Shown here: positions 53,017 to 63,283 of the stretch, one piece after another | How positions within the stretch are numbered: the stretch's first letter is position 1 | How the letters are laid out: each line of letters opens with the position of its first letter | Origin: Tessaracoccus coleopterorum | Lineage (GTDB): Bacteria; Actinomycetota; Actinomycetes; Propionibacteriales; Propionibacteriaceae | DNA: 64,000 nucleotides | NCBI RefSeq assembly: GCF_011174705.1 | Contig: NZ_JAANIJ010000001.1 | Location: 124,001 to 188,000 of the forward strand | Direction of reading: 5' to 3' | Translations under genes and position numbers: made by a program | The notes under the pieces: generated by a model | The model's database searches: none | What the model was told of the DNA's origin: nothing | The model's input: the letters and a program-made list of their open reading frames with translations, nothing else

Positions 53017-54389
53017 AACCGTTCTCGATCCTCGTCATCGGCGACACCCAGTACCTCTTCGACGGGGCACGGAAACGGCCCGGGTTCCTGCTCGACACCT
53101 TCAGGCATGCCTCGGCGCTTGCCGGAACCGGGGCCGTCGCCCCCATCCGCCACGTGATCCATGTCGGCGATGTCACCGAGCACGGATGGGCGGACGAGGC
53201 GGAGGCCGCGGAGTCGGTGCTGCAGGCCGGGGCGGCCCTGCTCCGGGGCACCGGCATGACGATCGCCACCGGCAACCACGATATTGCCCAGTACTCGGAC
53301 GACACCCGCGGCGAGACGGACTTCTCGCGCGTCTTCGGGCCCGCCTCCCGCTGCTCGGGGAAATGGCGTGCGTGCCCTCCGGCACGGGCCAGGCGGGTAC
53401 TCCTCCTGGCGGGAGGTCGAGATGGGCGACGGCGCATCCATCGGCGTCCTCGCCCTTGACTGGCGCCCCTCGGCGGCGGGCTGGCGATGGGCGGACGACA
53501 TCCTCTCGGCCCATCCCGACCTGCCCACGATCATCGTCAGCCACGAGACCGCCTTCCAGGGCGAGCTGACTCCGCACGGCGACCTCGTGAAGGACCTGAT
53601 GGCACCCCACCCGCAGGCTTTCCTGGCCCTCGGGGGCACGAGTGGCCCAGCACCAGGGTCAGCCAGGACGGACGGGAGTACCACGCCGTCAACTACCAGG
53701 AACTGCCGTTCGGTGGCGCGGGCGCCGGCCGCATCTACGAGTTCGATCCCGGCCGCGGAACCTGCCAGGTCATCTCCTTCTGCCCGGCGGCCGACCGGCC
53801 GGAGGTGCTCCGTTCGGTCGAGGCCCGGCGCAGGTTGGCTCTCGCCCGACCCGAGGATCAGTTCGCGTTCGACCTGCCCGCCTCCCTCGGCGGGAGGTCG
53901 ACCCCCTGGCAGGCCGAGGGCCTCGCCCTCATCGCCGACACCGCGCCGAACGGCGAGACCGAGATCACTCTCAGACTCGACGGTGCCTTCGTCCTCGAGA
54001 TCGAGGCGGAGCTGCCGCCCGCGATCCCGGACAGCTGGCAGGTCCTGCTGACGCGGCTGGGGACCGCGCCGGACGGCTCCCCGGAGCCCCTCGCGGCACT
54101 CAGCCTGTCGACCGAGAACTTCATCGGATGGATGGCGTACACGCAGGGCGGGGAGACCTGGACCAACTCACACGAGTATCAGCCCTCGCAGATCGTGAGC
54201 ATCGTCATCGCCCAAGGCGCGACCCACGGCGCCTGGATCGACGGTGATCCGGTGGGACGGGTGGACGGGGGACTCGCCCACACCCTCCTCGACGGGCCCT
54301 GGCGCTGGCGCCTCGGGTCGGGCGAGTACGGCGGCGAGCCGGCGGACCCGTTCGGGGGAACCGTCCGCCGGCTCAGGGCCTGGGCCTGA
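53013..54389 (+). CDS. Calcineurin-like metallophosphoesterase with C-terminal lectin-like domain (frameshifted)
   Basis: About 459 residues. Metal-site motifs: ILVIGDTQYLF, HVIHVGDVTEHG, IATGNHDIAQYSDD, TIIVSHETAF, and a GGHEWPSTRV region after a break near 53637. From residue 290 a separate beta domain follows (FAFDLPASLGGRSTPWQAEGLALIAD, WRWRLGSGEYGGEPADPFGGTVRRLRAW), like a concanavalin-type fold. ATG 53013 overlaps the kinase stop. It may remove phosphate or phosphodiester decorations from glycans. Breaks near 53345 and 53400. Confidence 0.8.
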
Positions 54390-54439
54390 GGACCCCTCAG
54401 GCGCCCTGCCCGACCACCGAACCGGTCACCACTCGAAGC

Positions 54440-55439
54440 TCAGGTTTCGGGTGGGGCCGAGGGGCTCGATGTCCCGGAGCTCGCCGACCCCGGGGCCTCC
54501 CAGGAGCCGCTCCGCACACCGAGGGCGTCGAGCAGCAGGCCCATCACATCCTGGCTGCGCAGCGTGGCCGCCCCCTGAGTGTCTCCGGCAGCCGGCCACC
54601 CACCCGGTGGGTGATGAGGAAGCTGCGCCGCACCTCGACCTCGTCCTCGCCGTGGCCGCCGGCCGGCTTGTGACCGTGATCGGTGGTCACGGCGATGAGC
54701 CAGTCCTCGCCCAGCTGCTCGTGCCGTTCGTAGACGGCCTTCACCAGATGCCTGGTGAGCTCATCCACCCTCGAGATGGCCTGCCGGTACTGCTCTGAGT
54801 CGGCGCCGAACTCGTGGCCGGAGGCGTCGGCACCCTCGAAGTACACGACGGCCCCGTCCGGGCCCTCGTGCAGGAGCCTCCAGCATGCCCAGGCGGCCAC
54901 CTCCGCATCGGCCGCGGGGATGCCGTCGGCCGACGCGGGGTGGAACACCTGGTGCTGGCCGGTTCGCTGCTGGTCGGTGCGCTGTTGGAGGATCGGGCCG
55001 GGCGCCGTGACGAACGCGTCCCAGGTGGCGGCCAGCATGGTCCTGGCGGTCGGGTTCGCGTGGAAGATGCGCGACAGGATGTCGGGCCGACGGGCCAGGT
55101 CATGGCCGACGAACTCGTTCCACCAGACGTTGCACTGCTCGTGCGTCGACCCCGTCAGGATCGAGGCCCAACCGGGAGCAGAGTCGGTGGGCGGGGTCAT
55201 CCACATCGGGACGACCCGCCCCTCGGAGTGCTCGCCACCCCGCACGAGCCGGGCGAGCGTTGGAGCGATCACCCCGAGTTCCGCAACGCCGGGCCCGGTC
55301 AGTGTCGCGTCGCCTCCCCGGCGGTGAACCGCTCGTCGGACGGATGGTCCGGGGCGTCGAAGCCGCGGTCGGCGGCCACGGAGTCGGGCAACGCGAGATC
55401 GGCGCGGACGCCGTCGAGGCACACCAGGAGCAGCTTCAC
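54440..55439 (-). CDS. Alkaline phosphatase/sulfatase-superfamily protein (frameshifted)
   Basis: About 333 residues. GTG 55439 (VKLLLVCLDGVRADLALPDS) gives the metal-binding start; ELGVIAPTLARLVRGG, PTDSAPGWASILTGSTHEQCNVWWNEFVGHDL contains the probable nucleophile region, VVYFEGADASGHEFG and VTTDHGHKPAGGHGEDEVEVRRSFLITH supply further metal ligands. Resembles type I phosphodiesterases and sulfatases. The nucleophile is not a clear C/S-x-P-x-R, so sulfatase activity is unlikely and phosphodiester cleavage is more likely. Start is one base after the GH38 stop. Breaks near 55320 and 54565; the last 30 residues are uncertain. Confidence 0.75.
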
Positions 55440-55440
55440 G

Positions 55441-58400
55441 TCACCGCCGCCTGATCCGCAGCGTGAGGATCTGGAACGGGCGGAGCCGGAGATCCAGCAC
55501 CCCCTCCGCGGCGCCCACCAACGACTGGGTCGGCTCGTCCACTGGCGCCTCGAGGAGATCGACCTCCAGCACCTCCGCGTGATCCTGCAGCACCCGGAGC
55601 CGCACCCGGCTGCGGGCACCGGCGGCCTCGTGGAGACGCACCACCAGATCGCCCGACCCGTCGAAAGCGAGCTTGACGGCGTCGATGACCGCGAACGAGG
55701 CGCCGTCAAGGGGCTCAACGGAGACGGGGCCGCCACTTCGACGGCGCCCGGTACGACGCGGAGTGGCTGGTTGAGCCGCGCCCCTGCCGCGTGCGACGCG
55801 GCCACATCCGTGCCGACCGTGATGGCGTAGGAGAGCGTGTGCTCCCCGAGGTCCGCGGCCGGGTCGGGCGAGTTGGGTGCCCGCAGGAGGCTCAGTCGTG
55901 CGTCGACGCCACCTGTGGCCCTCGCCTCCGATCCCCCGCCGGAGTGACGTTGTGGCCGTACCCGGAGTTGGTGCTCAGCGTGACGCCGTAACCGGGTTCG
56001 CGCAGCCAGAGCCAGCGGTGCGCCATGGTCTCGAACCGGGCGTGGTCCCACGACGTGTTCGAGTGGATCGGGCGCTCGATGTGGCCGAACTGGACCTCTG
56101 CCGCCGAATGGGTGGCGCGCACGTCGAGCGGGAAGGAGACCTTCATGATCTTCTCGCGCTCGCGCCAGTCAACCCTCGCGCCGAAGTCCACGGTTGCGCT
56201 GCCGGCATCGAGCGAGACGCTCTGGACCACGGCCGACGTGCCAAACCTCCTGGTGACGTCCACCCGTGCCCGCAGGCGGTCCTCCACCGCGATCTCGAGC
56301 GACTCGACGGAGGTGAGGTCCTCGCCCGTCCGCAGGTACTGGTCCTCGAGTTCCCAGGCGTCGAAGCAGCTCGGGTGGTCGGGGTGGAGGCGCAGCACGT
56401 TGGCCCGGCGCCCCGGCAGGAGCACCTCACGGTCGACGCGCAGGTCGATCAGCGACCCGACGGTGCCGTCGGCCTCGACGACGACGCGGACCAGCGAGTT
56501 GTCCAGGATGATCCGGTCGCCGTCACGCGAGATCGTCACGGGTGCGGCCGGAGCATCGCCCTGGCCGGTCAGCCGGCTCGACGACAGCGGCGGGAGCGAC
56601 ACGAACCGGAGCCGCCCGTCGTGCTCGATGACCTCGGTGCGCTCCACATCGGAGGCGTTCACCACCGTGGCGCCGACGCCACCGGCAGCGGTGAGCGCGG
56701 CAGCGGCGGAGGCGAACATCGTCTCCAGTTCATCGAGGATCTCCCGGTACTCGGCGATGGCCTCCCGGTTGACCCACGACGTGCTGCTTCCCGGCAGGAT
56801 GTCGTGGAACTGGAGCACGAGCACCCGGCGCCAGAGGGTCTCCAGCTCGTCCTGCGGGTAGGGGTGGCCGACCCGGGCGGCATGCGAGCAGATCCACTCG
56901 ACGGCCTGCAGTGCGGCCTCGCTGCGGCGGTTGCCCTGCTTGAGCTCGACAAGGGAGGTGAAGATGCCCCGGTGGAACTCGAGGTAGAGCTCCCCCGCCC
57001 ACACGGGCGGGTCGTACTCGGCCCGGGCCGCCTGCTCGAACTCGGCGGGCGTTCCGTGGGAGACGACCGGTGCCCCCTCGAGATCGGCGAAGCGGCGCAC
57101 CCGCTCGACCATCTCACTGACGGGGCCACCCCCACCGTCGCCGTAGCCGTAGGGCAGCAGCGAGCGGGTCGCGCGGCCCTTCTCCTTGAAGTTGCGCTCC
57201 GCACCCAGCACCTCCTCGGCGCTGACGATCGAGTCGTAGGAGTCGACGGGTGGGAAGTGGGTCCAGATGCGGGTGCCGTCGATGCCCTCCCACCAGAAGG
57301 TGTGGTGCGGCAGCTTGTTGACCCGGTTCCACGAGAGCTTCTGCGTGAAGAACCAGCGCATCCCGGCGAGCCGGGCGATCTGCGGCAGCTGGCCGCTGTA
57401 CCCGAAGGAGTCGGGCAGCCACAGACAGTCGGTGTCGACACCCAGCTCATCGCGCGTGAAACGGACTCCGGAGGTTAGCTGCCGGACGAGCGACTCTCCG
57501 CTCGGCATGGTGGCGTCGGGCTCGATCCACATTCCACCCACAACGCTCCACTGGCCACGGTCCATGGCTCCACGTACCCGCCGGTAGACCTCGGGCGAGT
57601 CCTCCTTGAGCCAGGCGTGGTGCTGTGGCGCGGAGTTGGCATAGCGGAAGTCGGGGTACTGGTCGGCCAGCGCCACGACGTTGCTGAACGTGCGCACGAT
57701 CTTGCGGCGCGTCTCACGCAACGGCCAGAGCCATGCCGTGTCGATGTGGGCGTGGCCGACGGCGGTCATCTTCTGCGCCGAACGCGCAGCACCGCTCTCA
57801 AGCAGCGGACGCAGAACCGCGCGGGCCGCCTCCGCGCCCTCGATGATGCCCTCGGCATCGAGGACATCGGCGGCATCCTCCATGCCACGCAACAGGCAGG
57901 CGCGCCAGGTGGAGTCCACCGGAAGCTGCCGCATCAGTCCGTCCAGCACATCCAGGTCCATGTGAAGGCCCCAGACATGCTCGCGGCGAACGACGAGCTC
58001 GGCACCGCCGAAGCGCCAGACGGGCGCGTCCGAACGGGTGAGGATGTCACCCTCGAGCGTCACCTTGCCCAGCTTCTGCGTCATGTCGGGGTTGGCGGCG
58101 GCCTCCACAAACAGCGTGACCGTCCCGTCCGGATCGACGATGCTGCGCTGGGCCGCCAAGGAACCGAAGGTCAACGGCACCGTACGGTTCATGGGGTTGA
58201 CGGCCTTGAGCGGCCAACCGTCGGCGGTGTAGACCATGCCCTCGGACTGGTTGCCCGCCCAGTCGCCGACGAACCCGAGGTCCACCCGCAGCTCCAGTCG
58301 CTCCGCGGCCGCCTCCTCAGGCACGTTTCCCGCGACCCTCAACCACCACGTCGACCAGGCAGGGCCCAGAGGGTGTCGACGGGGAAAGCACTGTACTCGG

Positions 58401-58547
58401 CCTCCAACGCCTCGCTGAAGCTCACCGGCTCCCCGGCACCTTCCAGGCGCTGACATCGAGTGGCGCGACGACGTGGAAGACCGACCCTTCGACCCGCTCG
58501 CGGAGCTTCTCGATTCGCTCCTCCACCAACTCTCGGTTGTCGTGCAT
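55441..58547 (-). CDS. GH38 alpha-mannosidase (frameshifted)
   Basis: About 1036 residues, normal for GH38. ATG 58547 (MHDNRELVEERIEKLRERV) has AGGAG upstream and shares its A with the GH4 stop (TGATG). Zinc and catalytic motifs: AVGHAHIDTAWLWPLRETRRK, GGMWIEPDATMPSGESLVRQL, CLWLPDSFGYSGQLPQI with the nucleophile Asp, and LQFHDILPGSSTSWVNRE. C-terminal beta domains follow, with the conserved NSGYGHNV. Only a few breaks: 58445, 58345, 55935, 55750 and 55620. Cytoplasmic; it would take apart alpha-mannosides together with GH125. Confidence 0.95.
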
Positions 58548-59931
58548 CAGGGCTTCTCCTTGAGGTAGGCGAGGTCGTCGAAGTTGGCGATGAGGTCGTC
58601 CAGCAGTTCCCCGCCACCCGGTACGAGTCGACGAGCGGGTGATGGCTGAGCGCCAGCAGCGCATCCTCGCGGGAGCCGTTCACGGCCGCGTGGATCGTGC
58701 ATCGCTCCACATACTTGGCGTTGACCACGATCCCCTCGCATGTTCGGGGAGGACGACCCCGGGCAGCGGCGTGACCCCGCTCCCGTCGACGTGGCAGGGA
58801 TCTCGACGACGGCGGAGTCGTCCAGGTCGGGCAGCAGGCCGTTGTTGGCGACGTTGAGTATGAGCTCCGCGGGGACGTCGTTCGCAATGGCGTGCATGAT
58901 GGCGAGGGCAACCTTGTCGTAGCCGCCCGTCTCCAGGTCGGCATCGTCGCGTTCGAAGCTGCCTGCGGCCTCACGGTTTGTCGCCATGTAGGTCGCCTCA
59001 CGCTCGAGCCGGGTGCGCTCCCACCGTTCGTAGGCGCCGGCGGCTGCGCCGTCGAACGAGTCGTAGAAGGCGCGCTGCTGCTGGGCGAGGAACCGGCCGC
59101 GGGTCTGATCGGTGGCGCTGTCGATCGCCAGATCCTCGCGGGCGTAGTAGTAGTAGTGCAGGTACTCGTTGGGGACCGCCCGAAGCGACTGCACGAGGTC
59201 GGCCCCGAAGAGGCGCCCTTCCTCGAAACGCTCGATCAGATCAGGCCGGTCCAGGAGCAGCGGAAGCACGTCGACGCCGTCTACCGACAGGCCGGTAAGC
59301 CATCCGAGATGGTTGAGCCCCGCGTAGTGGATCCGGACGCGGTCGCTCCCGGCAGAGACGCCAGGGACATCGGCGGCCACCAGGCCCTCTGCCTTGAGCA
59401 CGTCGATGATGCGCCGGGCGAGGCCTACAGGCGAGTCGCAGATTCCGATCACGCGGTCACCGAGATGACGCTGCATGAACTCGGTGATGACCCCGCAGGG
59501 TTCGTGAAGTTGATCACCCAGGCATCCGGCGCATACTCCTTGACCGCGTCCACGATCCGCGTGACAGCAGGGATGCCGCGCAGCGCGTAGGAGATTCCCC
59601 CTGCTCCAACTGTCTCCTGGCCGATGACGCCGTGCCTCAGCGAGATCTGTTCGTCGAGCGCCCGACCAGTGGTGCCACCCACCCGGATGGCGGAGAAGAT
59701 GAAGTCGGTATCGGTGAGGGCCACCCTGAGATCCGTCGTTGCAATGAGTTCGGGTGCACACTCGACACCGGTTGCGAGTTCACGGAGCACGCTCGTGATG
59801 GCGGCCAGCCGACGCTCATCGGTGTCGTAGAGCCGCAACTGTGTGACACGTTCGACGTTGTTGTCGGCGAGCAGCGCCTTGTACACGAGCGGCACGCGGA
59901 ATCCGCCGCCGCCGAGAATGGTCAACTTCAT
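58547..59931 (-). CDS. GH4-family NAD- and metal-dependent glycosidase (frameshifted)
   Basis: About 461 residues. N-terminal NAD-binding start MKLTILGGGGFRVPLVY, the family metal site VINFTNPAG and VITEFMQRHLGDRVIGICDSPVGLARR (the GH4 catalytic Cys-like position reads ICDSP), IHYAGLNHLGW, and NNGLLPDLDDSAVVEIPA. Most similar to 6-phospho-beta-glucosidases of this family, which oxidise C3 and eliminate the glycoside. The partner importer is of ABC type, not PTS, so the substrate may not be phosphorylated. ATG 59931 overlaps the DeoR stop as ATGA. Breaks near 59480, 58795 and 58600. Confidence 0.88.
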
Positions 59932-60681
59932 ACTGTCCTGATTTCGGTGTGGTGATTGAAGCAGCGCTCCACGAGCGAGGGTGCGAGAGCCCGGGCATCT
60001 GTGATGATGCCGTCGAGCAGGTCGACATCGAAGGGCGAGGTGCTCCCCTTACCTGGGAACTTGTCCTCATCCGCGAGGAGATACGTGGTGGTGGAGGCCG
60101 CCCTGATGGCTCGCTTGACGTCGCTCTGGGCGAACGAGTTGTCCCTGATGCGTCCGGTGTCCGAGACGCCGGAACAACCGAGAAAGGCGATGTCAGCCTG
60201 CTGGCGGGCCAACGCAGCGGAGACCTGCGGACCGGTCAGACACTGGTACTGCTCAGACCACTGCCCGCCGAGGAGGACAAGTTCTGCCTGGCGCGTCGAC
60301 CGGAGGTGCTCGAAGGTGGGAAGCGACGCGGTCAGCACGGTGACATCCTTGGCCGTGAGCGCCAGGGCGACGAAGTGCGCGGTGGTGCCGATATCGAGGA
60401 TCACCGTCGCACCGTCCGGAATCAGCGCTGCGGCAGCGGCGCCGATGCGCTGCTTGCCTGCGCCACCGCGCGCAAGTGCCTCCTGGAACGGGTCGTCCAC
60501 CTCACGCGCGAGCTGGACCCGCCCCAGGTACGCTCGACGAGCCCCGCCTCCTCCATCTCTGCGATGTCGCGGCGGACCGTCGCCGGGCTGGCCTGGAACT
60601 GCTCGGCCACCTCGGCAACCGAGACCGGCCCCGGGCATGCAGGAGGGCTAGCAGGGCATCATGTCTGGCGGTCTTGAGCAC
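59928..60681 (-). CDS. DeoR-family transcriptional regulator (frameshifted)
   Basis: About 251 residues. GTG 60681 (MLKTARHDALLALLHARGPVSVAEVAEQFQASPATVRRDIAEMEEAGLVERT) carries the DeoR winged helix. Sensor: LIPDGATVILDIGTTAHFVALAL, TVLTASLPTFEHL, LLGGQ, AFLGCSGVSDTGRIRDNSFAQSDVKRAI and LLADEDKFPGKGS, the family's sugar-phosphate-binding fold. First gene of the deoR-GH4-GH38-phosphatase unit, so autoregulated. Candidate operators are the tandem ACTCGCTC repeats 28-54 bases upstream. Breaks near 60630 and 60550. Confidence 0.9.
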
Positions 60682-60707
60682 AGGACCACGCTAGCCGAAA
60701 ATTCTCT

Positions 60708-60735
60708 AACTCGCTCGCACTCGCTCAACTCGATC
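60708..60735. repeat. Tandem ACTCG(C/A)TC operator-like repeats
   Basis: Three copies start at 60709, 60719 and 60728: ACTCGCTC, ACTCGCTC, ACTCGATC, 9-10 bases apart (about one helix turn). They lie between the divergent deoR gene and the ABC transporter genes. On the minus strand TTGAGC and, 17 bases on, AGAATT could be the deoR promoter, putting the repeats between -35 and -10. DeoR-family proteins commonly bind such tandem sites. Confidence 0.6.
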
Positions 60736-60999
60736 AGAGTTCTTCACTTGGCACGGAATTGTTGCTAGATTGGCTGCCGTAACGACGGACTTGACGATCA
60801 GTTTCATCATCAACCCACGTCACAGCGTCTTGGCGCCAAAGCGGCCACCGGGACATCCTCCTCGACAGACAGAGTCCGGGGGCCACTGAGGGACTTCTTC
60901 CGTGCGGCAGTCTGAGACAACGGGTGCAGATTCTTGATCGATCTGTCCGATCATGGCTGAATCCTCAGCCTCCGACGCACGAACAAGGAGAGTTCGATA
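60736..60999. promoter_or_regulatory. Leader region of the ABC importer operon
   Basis: 264 bases without a gene between the operator repeats and the substrate-binding protein start. It is the long 5' leader of the importer transcript or contains its promoter. TTGGCA at 60748 and TAGATT at 60766 are too close together (12 bases) for a normal sigma-70 promoter. No riboswitch fold was recognised. Confidence 0.35.
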
Positions 61000-62312
61000 A
61001 TGAACGTATCTCGACGATCGCTCATGCAGGGTGGAGCCGCCGGGCTCGGTTTCCTGGCACTGGGTGGGCTCACTGCATGCTCCACCGCTGCGCCGGGCTC
61101 CGGCAATGCAAGCGCTGGCGCCACGGGCGGGGTCACCAACCTCGTGCTCTGGACGTGGCCTGAGGGCTTCGGCAAGAAGGCCCTGGAGGCGGTCGCGACA
61201 AAGTTCCCGCAGTACAAGCTCCGACAGGATGTGATCGGCGGCGAGTTCAAGCAGAAGCTGACGACGACCTTCACCGCGGGCAGCGGCCTGCCTGACATCA
61301 CCGGCGTCAAGGGCGAGGACATCTCGTTCTTCCTGTCCCAGCCGAAGTACTTCACCGACCTGAACACACTCGGTGCCGAGGACATCAAGGGCGACTACCT
61401 CGAGTACAAGTGGGCGCAGGCGACGACCAAGGACGGCCAGCAGCTCGGCATCCCGATCGACATCGGCCCCACCGCGCTGTTCTACCGGTTCGACATCTTC
61501 GAGGAGGCGGGTCTGCCGTCCGATCCTGAGGAGCTGGCCGCGGCCATCCGCACCTGGGAAGAGTTCATCGAACTGGGTAAGAAGCTCAAGGCCGCCAAGC
61601 CGGAGACGTATCTCGTCCGCAATGCGGGCGGCATGTTCGACACGATCTGGAAGCAGTCGGGCAAGGGCTTCATCGACGAGTCCGGCACGTTCATCGGCGA
61701 CCAGGACCACATCCGGTCGGCTTGGGATACGTCGATCTCCGCCTTCCAGGCGGGCATCGTCGCAACCCTCGACAACAACACCGCCGATACGGCAGCGGCG
61801 GTCAACGAGGGCCGCCTCCCCGCCGACTTCGGCGCCTCGTGGCACCTTGCCGATCTCATCGTCGATGCTCCGCAGACCGCGGGCAAGTGGCACGTCTGCG
61901 AACACCCGGGCACCGCAACCAACAACGGGGCTCGTTCCTGACCATTCCTGCGGGAGTCGCGGATCCGGCCGCCTCGTTCGAGGTCATCAGGTTCCTGCTC
62001 AATGCGGAGAACCAGGCGCTGGAGTACGAGGACAAGGGTAACTTCCCCGCTGTCCCGGCCTCCTGGGATCTGCCCGAGCTCACCGGCCCGGTCGAGTTCC
62101 TCGGTGGTCAGGTCGCCTCCGAGGTGTTCGGTCACGCGGCCGAGACTGTGCGCCCGATCTTCTCGGACCCGAACGAGAACACGATCAACGCCCCGTACTT
62201 CGCAGAGATGGAGCTCGTGGAGACTGCGGGCAAGGATCCCGAGAAGGCATGGAGTGATGCCGTCACCGCTGCCAAGCGCCTTGCGCAGCAGGTCGGCCTG
62301 ACGGTGAAATGA
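61000..62312 (+). CDS. ABC transporter sugar-binding lipoprotein (frameshifted)
   Basis: About 437 residues. ATG 61000 follows AAGGAGAG. The N-terminus MNVSRRSLMQGGAAGLGFLALGG has a twin-arginine motif, then the lipobox LTAC, so it is exported folded and lipid-anchored. Family 1 solute-binding features: LVLWTWPEGFGKKALEAVA, GSGLPDITGVKGEDI, GIPIDIGPTALFYRFDIFEEAG, and FEVIRFLLNAENQALEYEDKGNFPAV. It captures oligosaccharides for the two permeases encoded next. One break near 61930. Confidence 0.93.
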
Positions 62313-63283
62313 GTCGACACACAGCACGGCGGGGAGGCGTAGAGGCCTCCCGCCGGTCGGCGATCACCGGACGTTGTCGACCTGGCAGAGGATGAGGAAG
62401 TCGCTCCCCAGTACGGTGCGCTCTCCCCTACTTCTTCCTCTTCCTCCTGTTCGGCGCCATGCCGATGGTGTTCACCATGGCGCTCGCGTTCACGAACTGG
62501 TCGGGCCTCGGCGACATCAACTTCATCGGCCTCGAGAACTTCAGGTATCTCCTGACCGACCCACTGTTCTTCAAGTCGCTCGGCAACACCATCATCCTGT
62601 GGATCATGGCGACGGTACCGACCTTGACGCTCGCCACCATCGTGGCGCTCATGCTGAACTCGACGCTGAGGTTCTCCACCACCTACCGGGTCATCTACCT
62701 CATCCCCAACGTCACCTCGCTGGTGGCCATGGGCATCCTCTTCAGTTCGCTCTTCTCCAGCCAGTTCGGCCTCGCCAACGCGATCATCAACCTCTTCGGG
62801 TTCGACAACATCGCCTGGCTGCAGAGCGAGTGGGGCATCAAGATCGCCATCTCCGCACTGAGCATCTGGTCGTTCGTCGGCTACAACGCGCTCCTGATCC
62901 TCGCGGGCCTCCAGGCGATCGACAAGACGCAGTACGAATCCGCCGCCATCGACGGTGCCAACGGCTGGCGGACGTTCTTCCACATCACGCTTCCGCAGTT
63001 GCGCTCCATCGTGCTCTTCATCACCCTCATGTCGACGATCGGCTCACTGCAGAGCTTCACCGAGGCCCGGGTCCTCACCTCGTCCATGTCGGGCGGCGCG
63101 GCATCCGCCGGAGGTGTCGGCAACTCAGGTCTGACGATGGTCCTCTATTTCTACTCGGTGGCATTCCAGGAGAATCGCTTCGGCTACGGCGCCACGATTG
63201 CCTGGGGCGTCTTCGTCGTCGTGATGTTCTTCTCCGCGATCAACTGGATCGTGACGAGGGAACGTAAGGAAAGGGGCGTCTGA
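62309..63283 (+). CDS. ABC sugar transporter permease, first subunit (frameshifted)
   Basis: About 325 residues. ATG 62309 overlaps the preceding stop as ATGA; the first 30 residues are basic and contain one break near 62390. Six membrane segments begin at YFFLFLLFGAMPMVFTMALAF. The ATPase-contact loop reads QYESAAIDGANGWRTFFHITLPQL. Belongs to the MalF/UgpA group. No ATPase gene is in the window, so a shared MsiK-type ATPase is likely. Confidence 0.93.

Noticed and set aside
55877-57478. 533-codon plus-strand open frame inside the GH38 gene
   Set aside because: Antisense of a complete, motif-bearing GH38 enzyme; no start signal or family match.
60709-60735. Tandem repeats as a replication origin or attachment site
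   Set aside because: Only three 8-base copies in a divergent promoter next to a DeoR gene; an operator explains them better.
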